Part shown: one piece after another, positions 18,635 through 27,740 of the stretch
How the letters are laid out: the number at the start of each line of letters is the position of its first letter
How positions within the stretch are numbered: the stretch's first letter is position 1
Origin: Cystobacter fuscus
Lineage (GTDB): Bacteria > Myxococcota > Myxococcia > Myxococcales > Myxococcaceae
Assembly (NCBI RefSeq): GCF_002305875.1
Contig: NZ_CP022098.1
Location: forward strand, 3,534,001 to 3,598,000
Length of the DNA: 64,000 nucleotides
Direction: 5' to 3'
Translations under genes and position numbers: made by a program
Notes under the pieces: model-generated
What the model saw: the letters and a program-made list of their open reading frames with translations, nothing else
Database searches by the model: none
Told to the model about the DNA's origin: nothing

Positions 18635-18892
18635 TCACGAGGCGAAGCAGCACCTCGAGGCGAAGAATGCCTCCCCGGTCTGGAGCGCGTCCTCGATCGC
18701 CGCGGCGAACAGCGACTCCTTGTGAGGAAAATAGTGGTAGACGAGCCCATAGCTGATGCCCATCTCGGCGGCGATCTCGCCAATCTTGGCGGCCGCCAAT
18801 CCCTTACGCGCGAACACACGGCGAGCCACGCCCAGCAGTGCCTGCCGACGCTCTCCCTTGAGCTGCTCGAACTGCTCCGCCGTACGAGGCAT
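18635..18892 (-). pseudogene. TetR-family regulator, truncated after the DNA-binding domain
   Basis: An 85-residue frame that contains the whole TetR helix-turn-helix ([17 protein letters not shown], then [19 protein letters not shown]) and stops shortly after helix 4. Usual family length is about 190-210, and only 130 bases remain before the next gene, so the ligand-binding and dimerisation domain is missing rather than frame-shifted. It is either a decayed gene or a stand-alone HTH. A 28-base imperfect inverted repeat (18911-18938, outer arms TTTTG/CAAAA) sits 20 bases upstream and might have been its operator. It faces the propeller gene start, its probable former target. Confidence 0.7.
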
Positions 18893-19017
18893 GGGCCGCT
18901 TCTCCGTGTTTTTTGACTGACATGTTTATCGACCAAAAGACCCCGGAGCAAGGGTCGAGTGCGCACGTGAGGGGGGTGGCGCACCCAGGACGTGTTCGTT
19001 GGCGGGGGAGGCGGGCG

Positions 19018-19536
19018 TTACACCGCGCTGAATTCCGGCCGGTAGCGGACGATGCCGGGCCGCCTTCCCAGGAAGCCCTCGCGAAGCTCCAGGGCCATGA
19101 AGGCCTCGTCGGGACACTCCACTTCCCACCGCAGCCCGAAGTGACTCGCGCGTGAGAAGCCGAAGCGCGGGTAGTAGTCGGGGTGCCCGAGCACCACGAC
19201 GGCTCCGTGCCCGGCCTCGCGCAGCCGGTCGAGTCCGGCGCGGATGAGCCGCGAGCCGACGCCGTGCCGTTGGTGGTCCGGGAGCACGGCCATGGGGGCC
19301 AGGCCCACGGCGACGTCCTGGTTGCCGCCCCTGTCGATCTCGACGGGAGAGAACAGGATGTGCCCGACGAGCTGCTCGCCCACCCGCGCGACGAGCGACA
19401 GCGTGACTCCCCCCGCGCCGCGAAGCGCATCGACGAGCGCGGCCTCCGCGTCGCGCCCGAAGGCGCGGGCGTTCACCTGCCGTATGGCTTCGGCTTCATG
19501 GGGCTGCTCCGGTCTCACCAGGATTTCGCTTCGCAT
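19018..19536 (-). CDS. GNAT-family N-acetyltransferase (YhbS-like)
   Basis: A 172-residue enzyme that would move an acetyl group from acetyl-CoA to an amine. Typical GNAT strands are seen: IRQVNARAFGRD, VGHILFSPVEI, and the acetyl-CoA loop LPDHQRHGVGSRLI (Q/R-x-x-G-x-G/A). Then comes VVLGHPDYYPRFGF, which is characteristic of the YhbS subgroup. ATG 19536 gives the family's usual length, although its ribosome site is weak. It follows the glycosyltransferase gene by 19 bases on the same strand and may be part of that operon. The substrate is unknown. Confidence 0.88.
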   Translation of the reverse strand: MRSEILVRPEQPHEAEAIRQVNARAFGRDAEAALVDALRGAGGVTLSLVARVGEQLVGHILFSPVEIDRGGNQDVAVGLAPMAVLPDHQRHGVGSRLIRAGLDRLREAGHGAVVVLGHPDYYPRFGFSRASHFGLRWEVECPDEAFMALELREGFLGRRPGIVRYRPEFSAV

Positions 19537-19555
19537 GGCGCTGTTTGGATGGCGG

Positions 19556-20734
19556 CTAGGAAGCCATGCGCCGGGCGTCCTGGCGTTGGCCTTGCGTCTC
19601 GAGCAGGACGGTCTCCAGGTCGTTGGCGACGTCCTGCCAGGAACGGCCGTGCTGACGCGCGAGTTCAGCCGCATCCCAGGGAGTGGACAGCGTCTCGTCG
19701 ATCCCGGCGGCGAGCGCGGCGGCATCGTGTGTCGGGATGAGACGGCCGCTGGAGTTGTCCATCAGCTCCGGGATGCCACCGACATACGTGGCCACCACGG
19801 GGCGTCCCGACGCGAGCGCCTCGATGACGACGTTGGGACAGCCTTCCTTGTAGCTCGGCAGCGTGACGAGATCGGCCGCGGCCATCCAGAGGGCGACCCG
19901 GTCGGTGGGGCAGGGCGGGATGAAGTGGACGAAGTCCCCGGCCTGGTGCTTCGCGACGAGCTCGAGGAGGGCGGGTTTGTCGGAGCCATCGCCGACGAGA
20001 TAGCAGTGCAACTGGGAGCGCTTCGCGCGCAGCCGCGCGGTGGCTTCGATGAGCTCGGCGAGGCCCTTGCGCAGGTCGAAGCGGCCCACGTAGACGACGG
20101 CCTGGGTTTCAGGCGCGAGTTGCAGGACGGCACGTGCCTGCCGCCGGTCGCGTGGATGGAAGACGGTGGTGTCGCAGCCGTTGAGGATGGCGGTGGAGCG
20201 AGCGGGAGCCGCGCCGAGGCGCCGGGCGGTGACCAGCAGGTCCGCGCTGACGGTGGTGGTGTGGGTGGCCTCGCGCAACGCCTGGCGCGTGTGGTGCGCG
20301 ACGAGGCGGCCGCTGATGCGGTTGAGATCCGAGCCGATGGCGGTGGTGACGACGGGCACGCCGAGCTCCTGGCCGATGCGGACGGCGGCGTAGCCATCGG
20401 GATAGATGACGTAGCTCAGGAGGAGGTCGGGACGGAAGGCGCGCACGTGCGGAAGCAGCTCGCGGGCAATGCTGGAGCCGTTGAACGCGCGGGAGATGAG
20501 CGGGAGCGCGGTGTAGGGAATGTAGTGGGTGCGCACGTCGGCGGGTTGCCAGGAGGGATCCAGTGCGCCGTGGGTCCGCGTCCTGGGCGTGAGGCGTCGG
20601 GGATAGCGCGACTCGGGATAGAAGACCTCGAGGTCGTGCTTCCTCGCGAGCAGCCGGAGGGTCTGGTAGGCGGAGTGGCCGGCCCAGGGTTGCGCGGAGG
20701 TGGGGAAGTACTGCGTGACGACGGCGATCCTCAT
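19556..20734 (-). CDS. GT4-family glycosyltransferase
   Basis: A 392-residue GT-B enzyme. The N-terminal Rossmann half begins MRIAVVTQYFPTSAQPWAG. The C-terminal donor half has VYVGRFDLRKGLAELIEA, VGDGSDKPAL, and the E-x7-E signature in YKEGCPNVVIEALASGRPVVAT. It would use a nucleotide sugar to extend a surface or storage glycan. The start overlaps the preceding glycosyltransferase stop by ATGA at 20731-20734. Together with the partner gene and the divergent third glycosyltransferase it forms a small glycan cluster without visible polymerase or flippase. Confidence 0.92.
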   Translation of the reverse strand: MRIAVVTQYFPTSAQPWAGHSAYQTLRLLARKHDLEVFYPESRYPRRLTPRTRTHGALDPSWQPADVRTHYIPYTALPLISRAFNGSSIARELLPHVRAFRPDLLLSYVIYPDGYAAVRIGQELGVPVVTTAIGSDLNRISGRLVAHHTRQALREATHTTTVSADLLVTARRLGAAPARSTAILNGCDTTVFHPRDRRQARAVLQLAPETQAVVYVGRFDLRKGLAELIEATARLRAKRSQLHCYLVGDGSDKPALLELVAKHQAGDFVHFIPPCPTDRVALWMAAADLVTLPSYKEGCPNVVIEALASGRPVVATYVGGIPELMDNSSGRLIPTHDAAALAAGIDETLSTPWDAAELARQHGRSWQDVANDLETVLLETQGQRQDARRMAS

Positions 20735-22050
20735 GCGCGCTCCTGCGAGAAGGATTGGAGGAGGGAGGCGTAGCGGCGGGTGAGCGGCTTGCGGTGGTAG
20801 GCGGCCACGGCCTCGGGACTCGGCCGATAGGGGACGCTGCCCTCTGGAGTGACGCGGTTCACGGCCTCGACGAGGAGCTGACGGAGGGCGGCGGGATCGT
20901 TGATGCTGGCCCATTCGCCGGCGCCGGTCTCGTCGAGCAGGCGGCGCACTTCGCCCTCCGGGTGGACGGCGGCGAGGATGGGCTTGCCCGCGCCGAGGTA
21001 GTCGTAGAACTTGGCCGAGACGTTGATGGGATCCCGCGTGATGAGCAGGGCGTAGTGGGAGGCGGCGAGCTGCCGGTGTGCCTCGGACATGGACAGGAAG
21101 CCGACGAGCTCGACGGTGGGCGCGAGAGCCGCGAGGGCCTGTCGGTAGGCGGGCGTCTCGACGTGGCCGATGAAGCGGATGCGCAGCCTGTCTCGCACGT
21201 CGGCGGGGAGCCCGGCGACGGCCTCGAGGAGCGTGCGCGGATCCGTGGTGCCGTAGACGGAGCCCATATAGGTGAGGGTGACCTTGTCGACCCGCTTTGG
21301 CTCGGTGTGGAGCCGCGGCGACGGGGTGTCGTCGTAGCCGTTGGGCACGGTGAGGAACTTGGTCGCGGGTTGATGCGGGTAGCGCTTGCGCAGCTCGTCG
21401 GCGGCGTTGCGGGTGACGGCGACGACGGCGGTGGCGGCGTCGACGGCCTCGGACTCGGTCTGCCGCGCGATGCGACGGGCGCGCTCGTTGCTGTTGAAGG
21501 AGACGAGCTCCAGGGTGGTGGTGAGCCATTCATCGCGGAAGTCGAGGACGATGGGCAGCGCCGGGAAGGCCTTGCGCAGGCGGGCGGCGAGCTTGACGCT
21601 GGAGAAGGGCGGCACGGTGATGATGACGGCGTCGATCTTCCGCGAGCGGATGATGCGCCGGGCGGCGGGATAGGCGAAGGGCAGCCAGCCAATCTGTGGA
21701 TCCGGAAGGAGGAGGTTGGCGATGAGGCCCTGGAGCCGATTCATCAGCCCGGGTCTGCCCGCGGGAGCCAGGGCGGAGGAGGACCTGGGCGCCTTGCCAC
21801 GGGTGAGCAGCTTCTTGATGCCCTTGCGCAGGGTGAAGGGAAGATCGAGCGTCCAGGTGCGATGGATGGTCACGTCGGCGGGGACCTGCTGGAGCAGGGC
21901 CTGATCGCGGCCCACGGCGGGCGCGTTGCGAGCGGTGAGGACGTCGACGCGGATGCCTTCGGAGGGGAGGTACTTGGCGAGGGAAAGGGCTCGCAGGACG
22001 CCGACTCCACCGACGGGCGGGAAGGAAAATGTGATGAGGAGGACGTTCAC
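20731..22050 (-). CDS. GT4-like glycosyltransferase
   Basis: A 439-residue GT-B protein beginning MNVLLITFSFPPVGGVG, the N-terminal loop of WbuB-type glycosyltransferases. It has an LDFRDEWL motif after the acceptor half, a hinge at NGYDD, then YMGSVYGTTDPRTLLEA and a C-terminal segment with YDYLGAGKPILAAV, the degenerate donor signature. The middle (about 90-130) is a basic amphipathic region that may touch the membrane. It is first gene of the pair and overlaps the next by four bases. About 100 bases separate it from the divergent third glycosyltransferase, where both promoters must lie. Confidence 0.9.
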   Translation of the reverse strand: MNVLLITFSFPPVGGVGVLRALSLAKYLPSEGIRVDVLTARNAPAVGRDQALLQQVPADVTIHRTWTLDLPFTLRKGIKKLLTRGKAPRSSSALAPAGRPGLMNRLQGLIANLLLPDPQIGWLPFAYPAARRIIRSRKIDAVIITVPPFSSVKLAARLRKAFPALPIVLDFRDEWLTTTLELVSFNSNERARRIARQTESEAVDAATAVVAVTRNAADELRKRYPHQPATKFLTVPNGYDDTPSPRLHTEPKRVDKVTLTYMGSVYGTTDPRTLLEAVAGLPADVRDRLRIRFIGHVETPAYRQALAALAPTVELVGFLSMSEAHRQLAASHYALLITRDPINVSAKFYDYLGAGKPILAAVHPEGEVRRLLDETGAGEWASINDPAALRQLLVEAVNRVTPEGSVPYRPSPEAVAAYHRKPLTRRYASLLQSFSQERA

Positions 22051-22154
22051 GCCAGAGATCCTTTGGATGTGAGCTCGAGGTGTGGTGACGGGCGCTGTCG
22101 GCGAGGTCAGGGGCCGAGTGTGGGTTCGGCGTGGCCGGCAGGGTGGAGAGCGCG

Positions 22155-23330
22155 ATGAAGATTGTGCACGTGGTCTACAACATGGAGATGGGCGGCGCGG
22201 AGATGCTGGTGGCGCAGCTGTGCCGGATGCAGCGCGGCAACGGGCACCAGGTCGAGGTGTGCGCGTACGACAAGCTGGGCGCGCTGGGGAAGGTGCTGCG
22301 CGAGGAGGGCTTCACGGTCCACGTGATGGGTGAGGCGCCCGTTCCCAAGACGATGCTGCGCTACTTGAAGCTGTTCCGCCGACTGCGGCCCGATGTGGTG
22401 CATTGCCACAATCCCGCGCCGACGCTGCAGGCGGCGATGGGCGCGCGGCTCGCCGGGGTGGACTGTGTGCTGGCGACGCGTCACAGCCTGGTGTCTCCGC
22501 CGTATGACCGCGCGGGCGAGGTCAAGTTCAGCGCGTGGTCCTGGTTGTGGCTGGACTGGGTGGCGGGCATCTGCGAGGTGACGTGCGAGAATCTGCGCTC
22601 CGCTCCATTGGCGCGGCGCGAGAAGGTTGTCCGTGTTTACAACGGTACGTCCGCGATCGAGCGGATTCCAGTGGAGCGCGTGGCGGACGAGTTCCGTCTG
22701 TTGTTTGTGGGACGTCTGGCGAAGATCAAGGATCTGGGCACGCTCATCCGCGCGGTGGCCCTGGCGGCGGAGCGGGTTCCGCGGCTTCGGCTCGATGTGG
22801 TGGGCGACGGTCCGGTGCGCGGCGAACTCGAGGCGCTGGCGCGAGAACTCGGGGCAACGGAGCGGATACGTTTTCACGGACAACAGTTGGAGACAGCGCG
22901 ATTTTTCAGTGGGGCGGATGTGTTTGCGATGTCGTCGGTGTCGGAGGGGCTGCCCATGTCGCTGTTGCAGGCGATGAGCCTGGGCCTGCCCGCCGTGCTG
23001 ACGGATGTGGGTGGGATGCGCGAGGTGATGGACCTCTCCAAGAGTGGGTTGCTGGCCCCGGTGGGCGATTCCGCCGCGATGGCCGAGGCCATCGTGCGGC
23101 TGGCGAACGATGAGCCGCTGCGAGCGGAGTTCAGCCGGCGCGCGGTGGCGACGTACCAGGCCGAGTTCACGCTGGAGCGGATGGACGCTGAATATATGCG
23201 GCTGTACCGGACGGCCGGCCACCGCGGCTACGGACCCGCGTGCACCGCCTTCATCCGGCCGTCTGGGGGGCGTGTCCCTGGTCCGCATCCCTCTGGGACG
23301 ACCAGGAGAGGAGTGGCAGGGAGAAGGTGA
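22155..23330 (+). CDS. GT4-family glycosyltransferase
   Basis: A 391-residue enzyme, starting MKIVHVVYNMEMGGAEM, a classic GT4 glycine loop. The donor half has LFVGRLAKIKDLGTLI, VGDGPVRGEL and the SSVSEGLPMSLLQAMSLGLPAVLT signature with E-x7-E-like spacing. ATG 22155 is preceded by GGTGGAGAG; an earlier ATG at 22131 is in frame but lacks a site. The last 27 codons overlap the 3' end of the convergent histidine kinase gene (23251-23330). It probably works with the two divergent glycosyltransferases on the same glycan. Confidence 0.92.
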   Translation: MKIVHVVYNMEMGGAEMLVAQLCRMQRGNGHQVEVCAYDKLGALGKVLREEGFTVHVMGEAPVPKTMLRYLKLFRRLRPDVVHCHNPAPTLQAAMGARLAGVDCVLATRHSLVSPPYDRAGEVKFSAWSWLWLDWVAGICEVTCENLRSAPLARREKVVRVYNGTSAIERIPVERVADEFRLLFVGRLAKIKDLGTLIRAVALAAERVPRLRLDVVGDGPVRGELEALARELGATERIRFHGQQLETARFFSGADVFAMSSVSEGLPMSLLQAMSLGLPAVLTDVGGMREVMDLSKSGLLAPVGDSAAMAEAIVRLANDEPLRAEFSRRAVATYQAEFTLERMDAEYMRLYRTAGHRGYGPACTAFIRPSGGRVPGPHPSGTTRRGVAGRR

Positions 23331-24501
23331 AGGTCGTGCCCCTGCCATGGGGTGGTGCCAGCTCCAACTTCCCTCCCTGGAGCTCGGCGAGCTGGCGGGA
23401 AATATAGAGACCCAGGCCAAGCCCCGGTGAATCCTGCCCCACTTCCCTCAGGCGTCCGAAAGGCGTGAAGAGCTGGGCGCGTCGTTCCTCGGGGATTCCG
23501 GGTCCCTGGTCGCTGACCCACACGCGCGCGGTTCCCTCCATCAATTCGAGATGGACCTCGACGGGTGCTCCCTCGAGTGAGTACTTGACGGCGTTCTCCA
23601 GGAGATTCGAGAGCACCTGCACGACACGGGTGGTGTCCGCCTCGACATAGGCAGGCTCTGGAGGCAGCCGAACACTGATATGCCGGGTGGGTGCACGGGC
23701 ACGGAAGTCCGCCACCACATCGGCCACGATCGTCCTCAGATCGATGTGCGTGGGCCTCATGACGATCTGATCGTGCTCGAGGCGGGAGACCTCGAGCAGG
23801 TCCTCGACCAGGACGGCGAGCCGGCGGGCCAGGCGGAGCATCCGGTTGATCAGCTCGCCTCCGCACACCTCCTGTCCGGTCCTCCGGGCCCCTTGCTGAA
23901 GCAGCAGCATCAGGGAGGTGAGGGGGGTGCGAAGCTCATGGGACGCGATGCCGAGGAACTGCGCCTTCGCTCGCGCCGCCGCCTCCGCCTCCTCCTTCGC
24001 CGCGAGGAGTGCTTGCTCGATCCTCATCCGCTCCGTGATGTCGCGAGCGATGATGACCAGATACTGGCGCTGGCCGAACGTATCCTGACGAATGGAGAGC
24101 TCGAGCACCCGTTCCTCGCCCTCCCGTCGGAGCGACAGCAACCCCGGGCCCTGCCTGGGCTCACGCTCGCCCGGGTGGACGCACGCCTCGAGGATGCGCC
24201 ACTCGTTCGGGGCGAAATAGGATTCGAGCGGCCGGCAGAGCTGCGCGGTATTGGAGGCACCGAGCACCCACAGCCCCTTCCGGTTGGCATCCAGGACGCG
24301 GAGGCCGGGCAGCTCCGTGACGATGATGGCCTCTTGGATCTCATCGAGCAGGGTCCGGAAGCGGGCAAGCTCGGTGAGGCGTTCCTGTAGCGCGCCGTAG
24401 TAGCTCTTGCGAATCGAGTGCTCGCCGAGCCCGACGATGGAGTCTCTCAGGGCCTCCCAGGTCATGGGCCCTTCAGGCGCTTCGTCAAAAGGCTTGCTCA
24501 T
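23251..24501 (-). CDS. PAS-domain sensor histidine kinase, soluble
   Basis: A 416-residue kinase without membrane helices. A PAS domain lies at about 45-155 (IVTELPGLRVLDANRKGLWVLG, ending in ARDITERMR). HisKA has phospho-acceptor His188 (IASHELRTPLTSL). The ATPase domain follows with N box LSNLLENAVKYS, G1 DQGPGIP and G2 GLGLGLYIS. It would sense a cytoplasmic ligand or redox state and phosphorylate a response regulator, which is not adjacent. Its start overlaps the end of the iron alcohol dehydrogenase gene by 17 bases, so the pair is co-expressed. The 3' end overlaps the convergent glycosyltransferase by 80 bases. Confidence 0.94.
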   Translation of the reverse strand: MSKPFDEAPEGPMTWEALRDSIVGLGEHSIRKSYYGALQERLTELARFRTLLDEIQEAIIVTELPGLRVLDANRKGLWVLGASNTAQLCRPLESYFAPNEWRILEACVHPGEREPRQGPGLLSLRREGEERVLELSIRQDTFGQRQYLVIIARDITERMRIEQALLAAKEEAEAAARAKAQFLGIASHELRTPLTSLMLLLQQGARRTGQEVCGGELINRMLRLARRLAVLVEDLLEVSRLEHDQIVMRPTHIDLRTIVADVVADFRARAPTRHISVRLPPEPAYVEADTTRVVQVLSNLLENAVKYSLEGAPVEVHLELMEGTARVWVSDQGPGIPEERRAQLFTPFGRLREVGQDSPGLGLGLYISRQLAELQGGKLELAPPHGRGTTFTFSLPLLSWSSQRDADQGHAPQTAG

Positions 24502-25648
24502 ACATCACCTCCACGTCGCGGAGCGTCAAGCGACGTGGGTTCGTTGCCATGCAGGGGTCCGAGAGGGCATGCCGGGCGAGCAAGGGAATATCTGAGCGTG
24601 AGATGCCTCTGTCCCGCAGCTTCAGCTCGAGGCCCGCGTCGTGCTTGAGCTGCCGGAGCGCGGAGAGAAGGGCCTCCTTGCGCTTGCCCGCCGCGAGCCG
24701 GGCGGGTTCGAGCCCCAGCTTCTCCGCGATCAGGTCGAAGCGCTCGGGTGCCGCCTCGTAGTTGAAGGCCACCACGTGGTCGACGAGGAGGGTGTTCGCC
24801 TCGCCGTGAGGATTGTCGATGAGCCCTCCCAGGGCATGGGCCATGGCGTGAATGGCGCCGAGGGAGGTATTCGAGAAGGCGAGCCCGGCCTCGAGGCTGC
24901 CGTCCATCAACTGACAGCGAGCGACCTCGTCGAGGGGGTTCTTCATGGCCGCCGGCAGGTTGTTCCAGATGAGCGAGATCGCCGCGAGCGCATACACATC
25001 CGTGAGGAGCGAATGGGCATTCGAGACAAAAGCCTCGATCCCGTGCACGAAGGCATCCATGCCGCAGCAGGCGATGAGCGTGGGGGTGAGTGTCTTCGTG
25101 GTGTCGTAGTCAACGAGCGAGATGTCGGGGACGATCGCCTTGCTGATGATGGACACCTTCAGACGGCGCTCGGTGTCCGTGATGATCGCGAACTGGGAGA
25201 CATCCGCCGAGCTTCCCGCGGTCGTCGGGACGCAGATGAGGGGAGGAATCGGTCTGACGATCCGATCCACGCCCTCGAACGTGAGGATGTGCTCCTTGTT
25301 GGCCAGGACGATGCCAATTCCCTTGGCGCAATCCATGGGGCTGCCGCCCCCGACCGCCACGATGGCGTCGCAGTGCTCCTGCTGGTAGACCTGGACTCCC
25401 TGATGGACCTCTTCGGCCCGAGGGTTGGAGCTCACGCCCACGAAGAGGTGGTAGCGCACCCCCTCGCTCTCCAGAGACGCGAGGATCTCCCGAAGCCAGC
25501 CAGCCAGGACCACGCCGGGGTCGGACACGATGAGGACCCGGGTCGCTCCGAGGTTGCGCGCATAGCGGCCCACCAGACACCGCGAGCCCGAGCCGTAGAC
25601 GATCTCGGGCGCTACGAACTTCCGGAGTTCTGTCTTCGTTGTCATCAT
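24485..25648 (-). CDS. Iron-containing alcohol dehydrogenase (group III)
   Basis: A 387-residue NAD(P)-dependent enzyme. The nucleotide motif GGGSPMDCAKG and the PTTAGSSADVSQFA segment are family hallmarks, and metal ligands are visible in FVHGIEAFVS, AIHAMAHALGG and DNPHGEANT. It would oxidise an alcohol or reduce an aldehyde; the substrate cannot be told from sequence. ATG 25648 (or the next codon) gives the usual N-terminus TELRKFVAPEIVYGSG. Its stop lies inside the start of the histidine kinase gene, an unusual pairing that suggests the kinase controls or senses the dehydrogenase's metabolism. Confidence 0.94.
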   Translation of the reverse strand: MMTTKTELRKFVAPEIVYGSGSRCLVGRYARNLGATRVLIVSDPGVVLAGWLREILASLESEGVRYHLFVGVSSNPRAEEVHQGVQVYQQEHCDAIVAVGGGSPMDCAKGIGIVLANKEHILTFEGVDRIVRPIPPLICVPTTAGSSADVSQFAIITDTERRLKVSIISKAIVPDISLVDYDTTKTLTPTLIACCGMDAFVHGIEAFVSNAHSLLTDVYALAAISLIWNNLPAAMKNPLDEVARCQLMDGSLEAGLAFSNTSLGAIHAMAHALGGLIDNPHGEANTLLVDHVVAFNYEAAPERFDLIAEKLGLEPARLAAGKRKEALLSALRQLKHDAGLELKLRDRGISRSDIPLLARHALSDPCMATNPRRLTLRDVEVMYEQAF

Positions 25649-25795
25649 GAGAGCACCGACTGGGCGCCCGGCTTTCGGGCAGGCGACCTTCTTCAATAAA
25701 GGTAGAGTCGGTGATTGTCCCTGGGTAGGACCTGTCAGGGGGGCGAGTGGACCCAAGAAAGAGCGATGCGCAAGGCCTCGTGCTCGGTCGGCGCG

Positions 25796-26410
25796 TCAAC
25801 CCGGCCCGCGCGCCATGACGACGTAGTACACGCACACGCCGCGCCCCGCGTTGACGAAGGCGTGGGGCACGTCCGCCTCGAAGTAGAAGGCCTCCTGGGC
25901 TTCCACCGTGACGCTCCCGTCAGGGAAGTCGATGCGCAGCGTGCCCTTCTCCACCGCCAGGTGCTTGCCCACCGGCACACCCTTGGACGGCAATTCCCCC
26001 GTCGAGGCGTGCACCGGCAGGGTGAAGCGGACGAACTCCACGCCCCGCGTCTCGAACGCGGGGGACAGGAGCTGCCGCACCACGCCGCTCTCCGCGTCAC
26101 GGAACGTGGGCTGCTGCGCCGGCGACAGCAGCACCCGCGCCTGCTTCGGCCTGGGCGGCGACAGCAGCTCCGACAACCCCACCCCGAGCCCCTGCGCGAT
26201 GCGCACCGCCACCACCAGCGTGGGGTTGTTCGTTCCCCGCTCCACCTTGGAAATCATCGCCCGGCTCACCCCGGAGCGCTCCGCCAGCACCTCCAGCGTG
26301 AGCCCCCGTGCCTGCCGCAGCTCCCGGATGCGTGCCCCCAACCGCGAGGCCTCCGCCGCCTCCAACTCCGCCGCTTCCTCTTCTCCTGCGTTCGACTTGA
26401 CATTTCTCAT
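25796..26410 (-). CDS. XRE-family regulator with C-terminal cupin
   Basis: A 204-residue repressor-type protein. A helix-turn-helix spans about 25-80 (RIRELRQARGLTLEVLAERSGVS, then MISKVERGTNNPT). A cupin barrel spans about 115-200 with VPVGKHLAVEKGTLRI and DVPHAFVNAG, which would bind a small ligand. ATG 26410 sits inside the palindrome TTCTCA-N4-TGAGAA, suggesting autoregulation. Longer frames upstream have no ribosome site. The gene diverges from the aldo/keto reductase, its likely target. Confidence 0.92.
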   Translation of the reverse strand: MRNVKSNAGEEEAAELEAAEASRLGARIRELRQARGLTLEVLAERSGVSRAMISKVERGTNNPTLVVAVRIAQGLGVGLSELLSPPRPKQARVLLSPAQQPTFRDAESGVVRQLLSPAFETRGVEFVRFTLPVHASTGELPSKGVPVGKHLAVEKGTLRIDFPDGSVTVEAQEAFYFEADVPHAFVNAGRGVCVYYVVMARGPG

Positions 26411-26419
26411 ATGTGAGAA
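26404..26419. promoter_or_regulatory. Operator-like palindrome over the XRE-cupin start codon
   Basis: TTCTCA (26404-26409) and TGAGAA (26414-26419) are perfect arms around TATG. The site covers the regulator's own ATG and lies in the divergent region shared with the aldo/keto reductase. It is a natural binding site for a dimeric XRE protein. Confidence 0.55.
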
Positions 26420-26584
26420 CAGTAAAGGACCCACCCGAGCGGCCGTGCCCTGGGTCCGGCCGCCGGACTCCAACGGGCCGGTGGGTGGACGCCAGGGATG
26501 GAATCCGGTGGGGGAGGCTTCCCGCCCGGATGGGAGTCTGCCCGCCTCCTGGAAGAAGTGCACACGTTGTAGGGAGCGTGAAGT

Positions 26585-26596
26585 CACCTCGAGGTG
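26585..26596 (+). promoter_or_regulatory. 12-base palindrome overlapping the aldo/keto reductase ribosome site
   Basis: CACCTCGAGGTG is a perfect palindrome whose right half is part of the ribosome-binding sequence GAGGTGGAG, 7 bases before the ATG. It could hide the ribosome site in a hairpin or bind a repressor. Confidence 0.35.
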
Positions 26597-26602
26597 GAGA
26601 TC

Positions 26603-27622
26603 ATGGAAACTCGAAAGCTGGGGAAGCAGGGGCTGACCGTGTCGGCCATGGGCCTGGGCTGCATGGGCATGTCCGATTTCTACGCCGGGCGGGATGATGC
26701 GGAGTCGGAGGCCACGCTGCTGCACGCGCTGGAGCGGGGCATCACCTTCTTCGACACCGCCGATGCCTATGGCCCGGGGCGCAACGAGGAGCTGGTGGGC
26801 CGGGTGCTGCGCCCGCACCGCGCGAAGGTGGTGCTGGCCACGAAGTTCGGCATCGTCCGGGATCCGAACAACCCGAACGCGCGCGACATCAACGGCCGCC
26901 CCGAGTACGTGAAGCAGGCATGCGAGGCCAGCCTGCGGCGGTTGGGCATGGAGGTCATCGACCTGTACTACCTGCACCGCGTCGATCCGAAGACGCCCAT
27001 CGAGGAGACCGTGGGCGCCATGGCGGAGCTGGTGAAGCAGGGCAAGGTGCGCTACCTCGGGCTGTCCGAGGTGAACGCGGACGCGCTGCGCCGCGCGTGC
27101 GCCGTGCACCCCATCACCGCGCTGCAGAGTGAATACTCGCTGTGGAGCCGTGAGCCGGAGGACGGCGTGCTCCAGGCCTGCCGCGAGCTGGGCGTGGGCT
27201 TCGTGCCCTACAGCCCGCTGGGCCGAGGCTTCCTCACCGGGCAGATCAAGCGCTTCGAGGACCTGGAGCCGGACGACTACCGCCGCAACTCGCCGCGCTT
27301 CCAGGGGGAGAACTTCCAGCGCAACCTGAAGCTGGTGGAGCACATCGATCAGCTCGCCCAGCGCAAGAAGTGCTCGGCGGCGCAGCTCGCACTCGCCTGG
27401 GTCCTCGCCCAGGGCAAGGATCTCGTTCCCATTCCGGGCACCAAGCGGCGCAAGTACCTGGACGACAATCTGGGGGCTCTGGACGTCACGCTCACCCAGC
27501 AGGACCTCGCCGACATCGAGGCCATCGCGCCCCGGAACGTCGCCGCGGGGGATCGCTACCCGGCCGCCATGCAACAACTGCTGCAGTCTTCTGGTGGACC
27601 CCCGGCGCCCCAGGCCCGCTGA
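26603..27622 (+). CDS. Aldo/keto reductase (AKR13-like)
   Basis: A 339-residue NADPH-dependent reductase of aldehydes and ketones. Family signatures are clear: [20 protein letters not shown] start, [16 protein letters not shown] (catalytic Asp and Tyr), VLATKFG (Lys), DLYYLHRVD (His), [11 protein letters not shown] and the C-terminal [16 protein letters not shown] cofactor loop. ATG 26603 lies behind GAGGTGGAG. It is transcribed away from the XRE-cupin regulator, 192 bases between the starts. The substrate is unknown. Confidence 0.95.
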   Translation: METRKLGKQGLTVSAMGLGCMGMSDFYAGRDDAESEATLLHALERGITFFDTADAYGPGRNEELVGRVLRPHRAKVVLATKFGIVRDPNNPNARDINGRPEYVKQACEASLRRLGMEVIDLYYLHRVDPKTPIEETVGAMAELVKQGKVRYLGLSEVNADALRRACAVHPITALQSEYSLWSREPEDGVLQACRELGVGFVPYSPLGRGFLTGQIKRFEDLEPDDYRRNSPRFQGENFQRNLKLVEHIDQLAQRKKCSAAQLALAWVLAQGKDLVPIPGTKRRKYLDDNLGALDVTLTQQDLADIEAIAPRNVAAGDRYPAAMQQLLQSSGGPPAPQAR

Positions 27623-27740
27623 TCTGGCACGATGGCGGTACAGTCACTCCGCGGGATGCCGCGGCGGGTGCTGGCGTACGAGCACCCGCCGTGGTCCGGC
27701 CCGCCGCGAGAAGGACTCGTGAAACGAGAGGAGATGGAAC

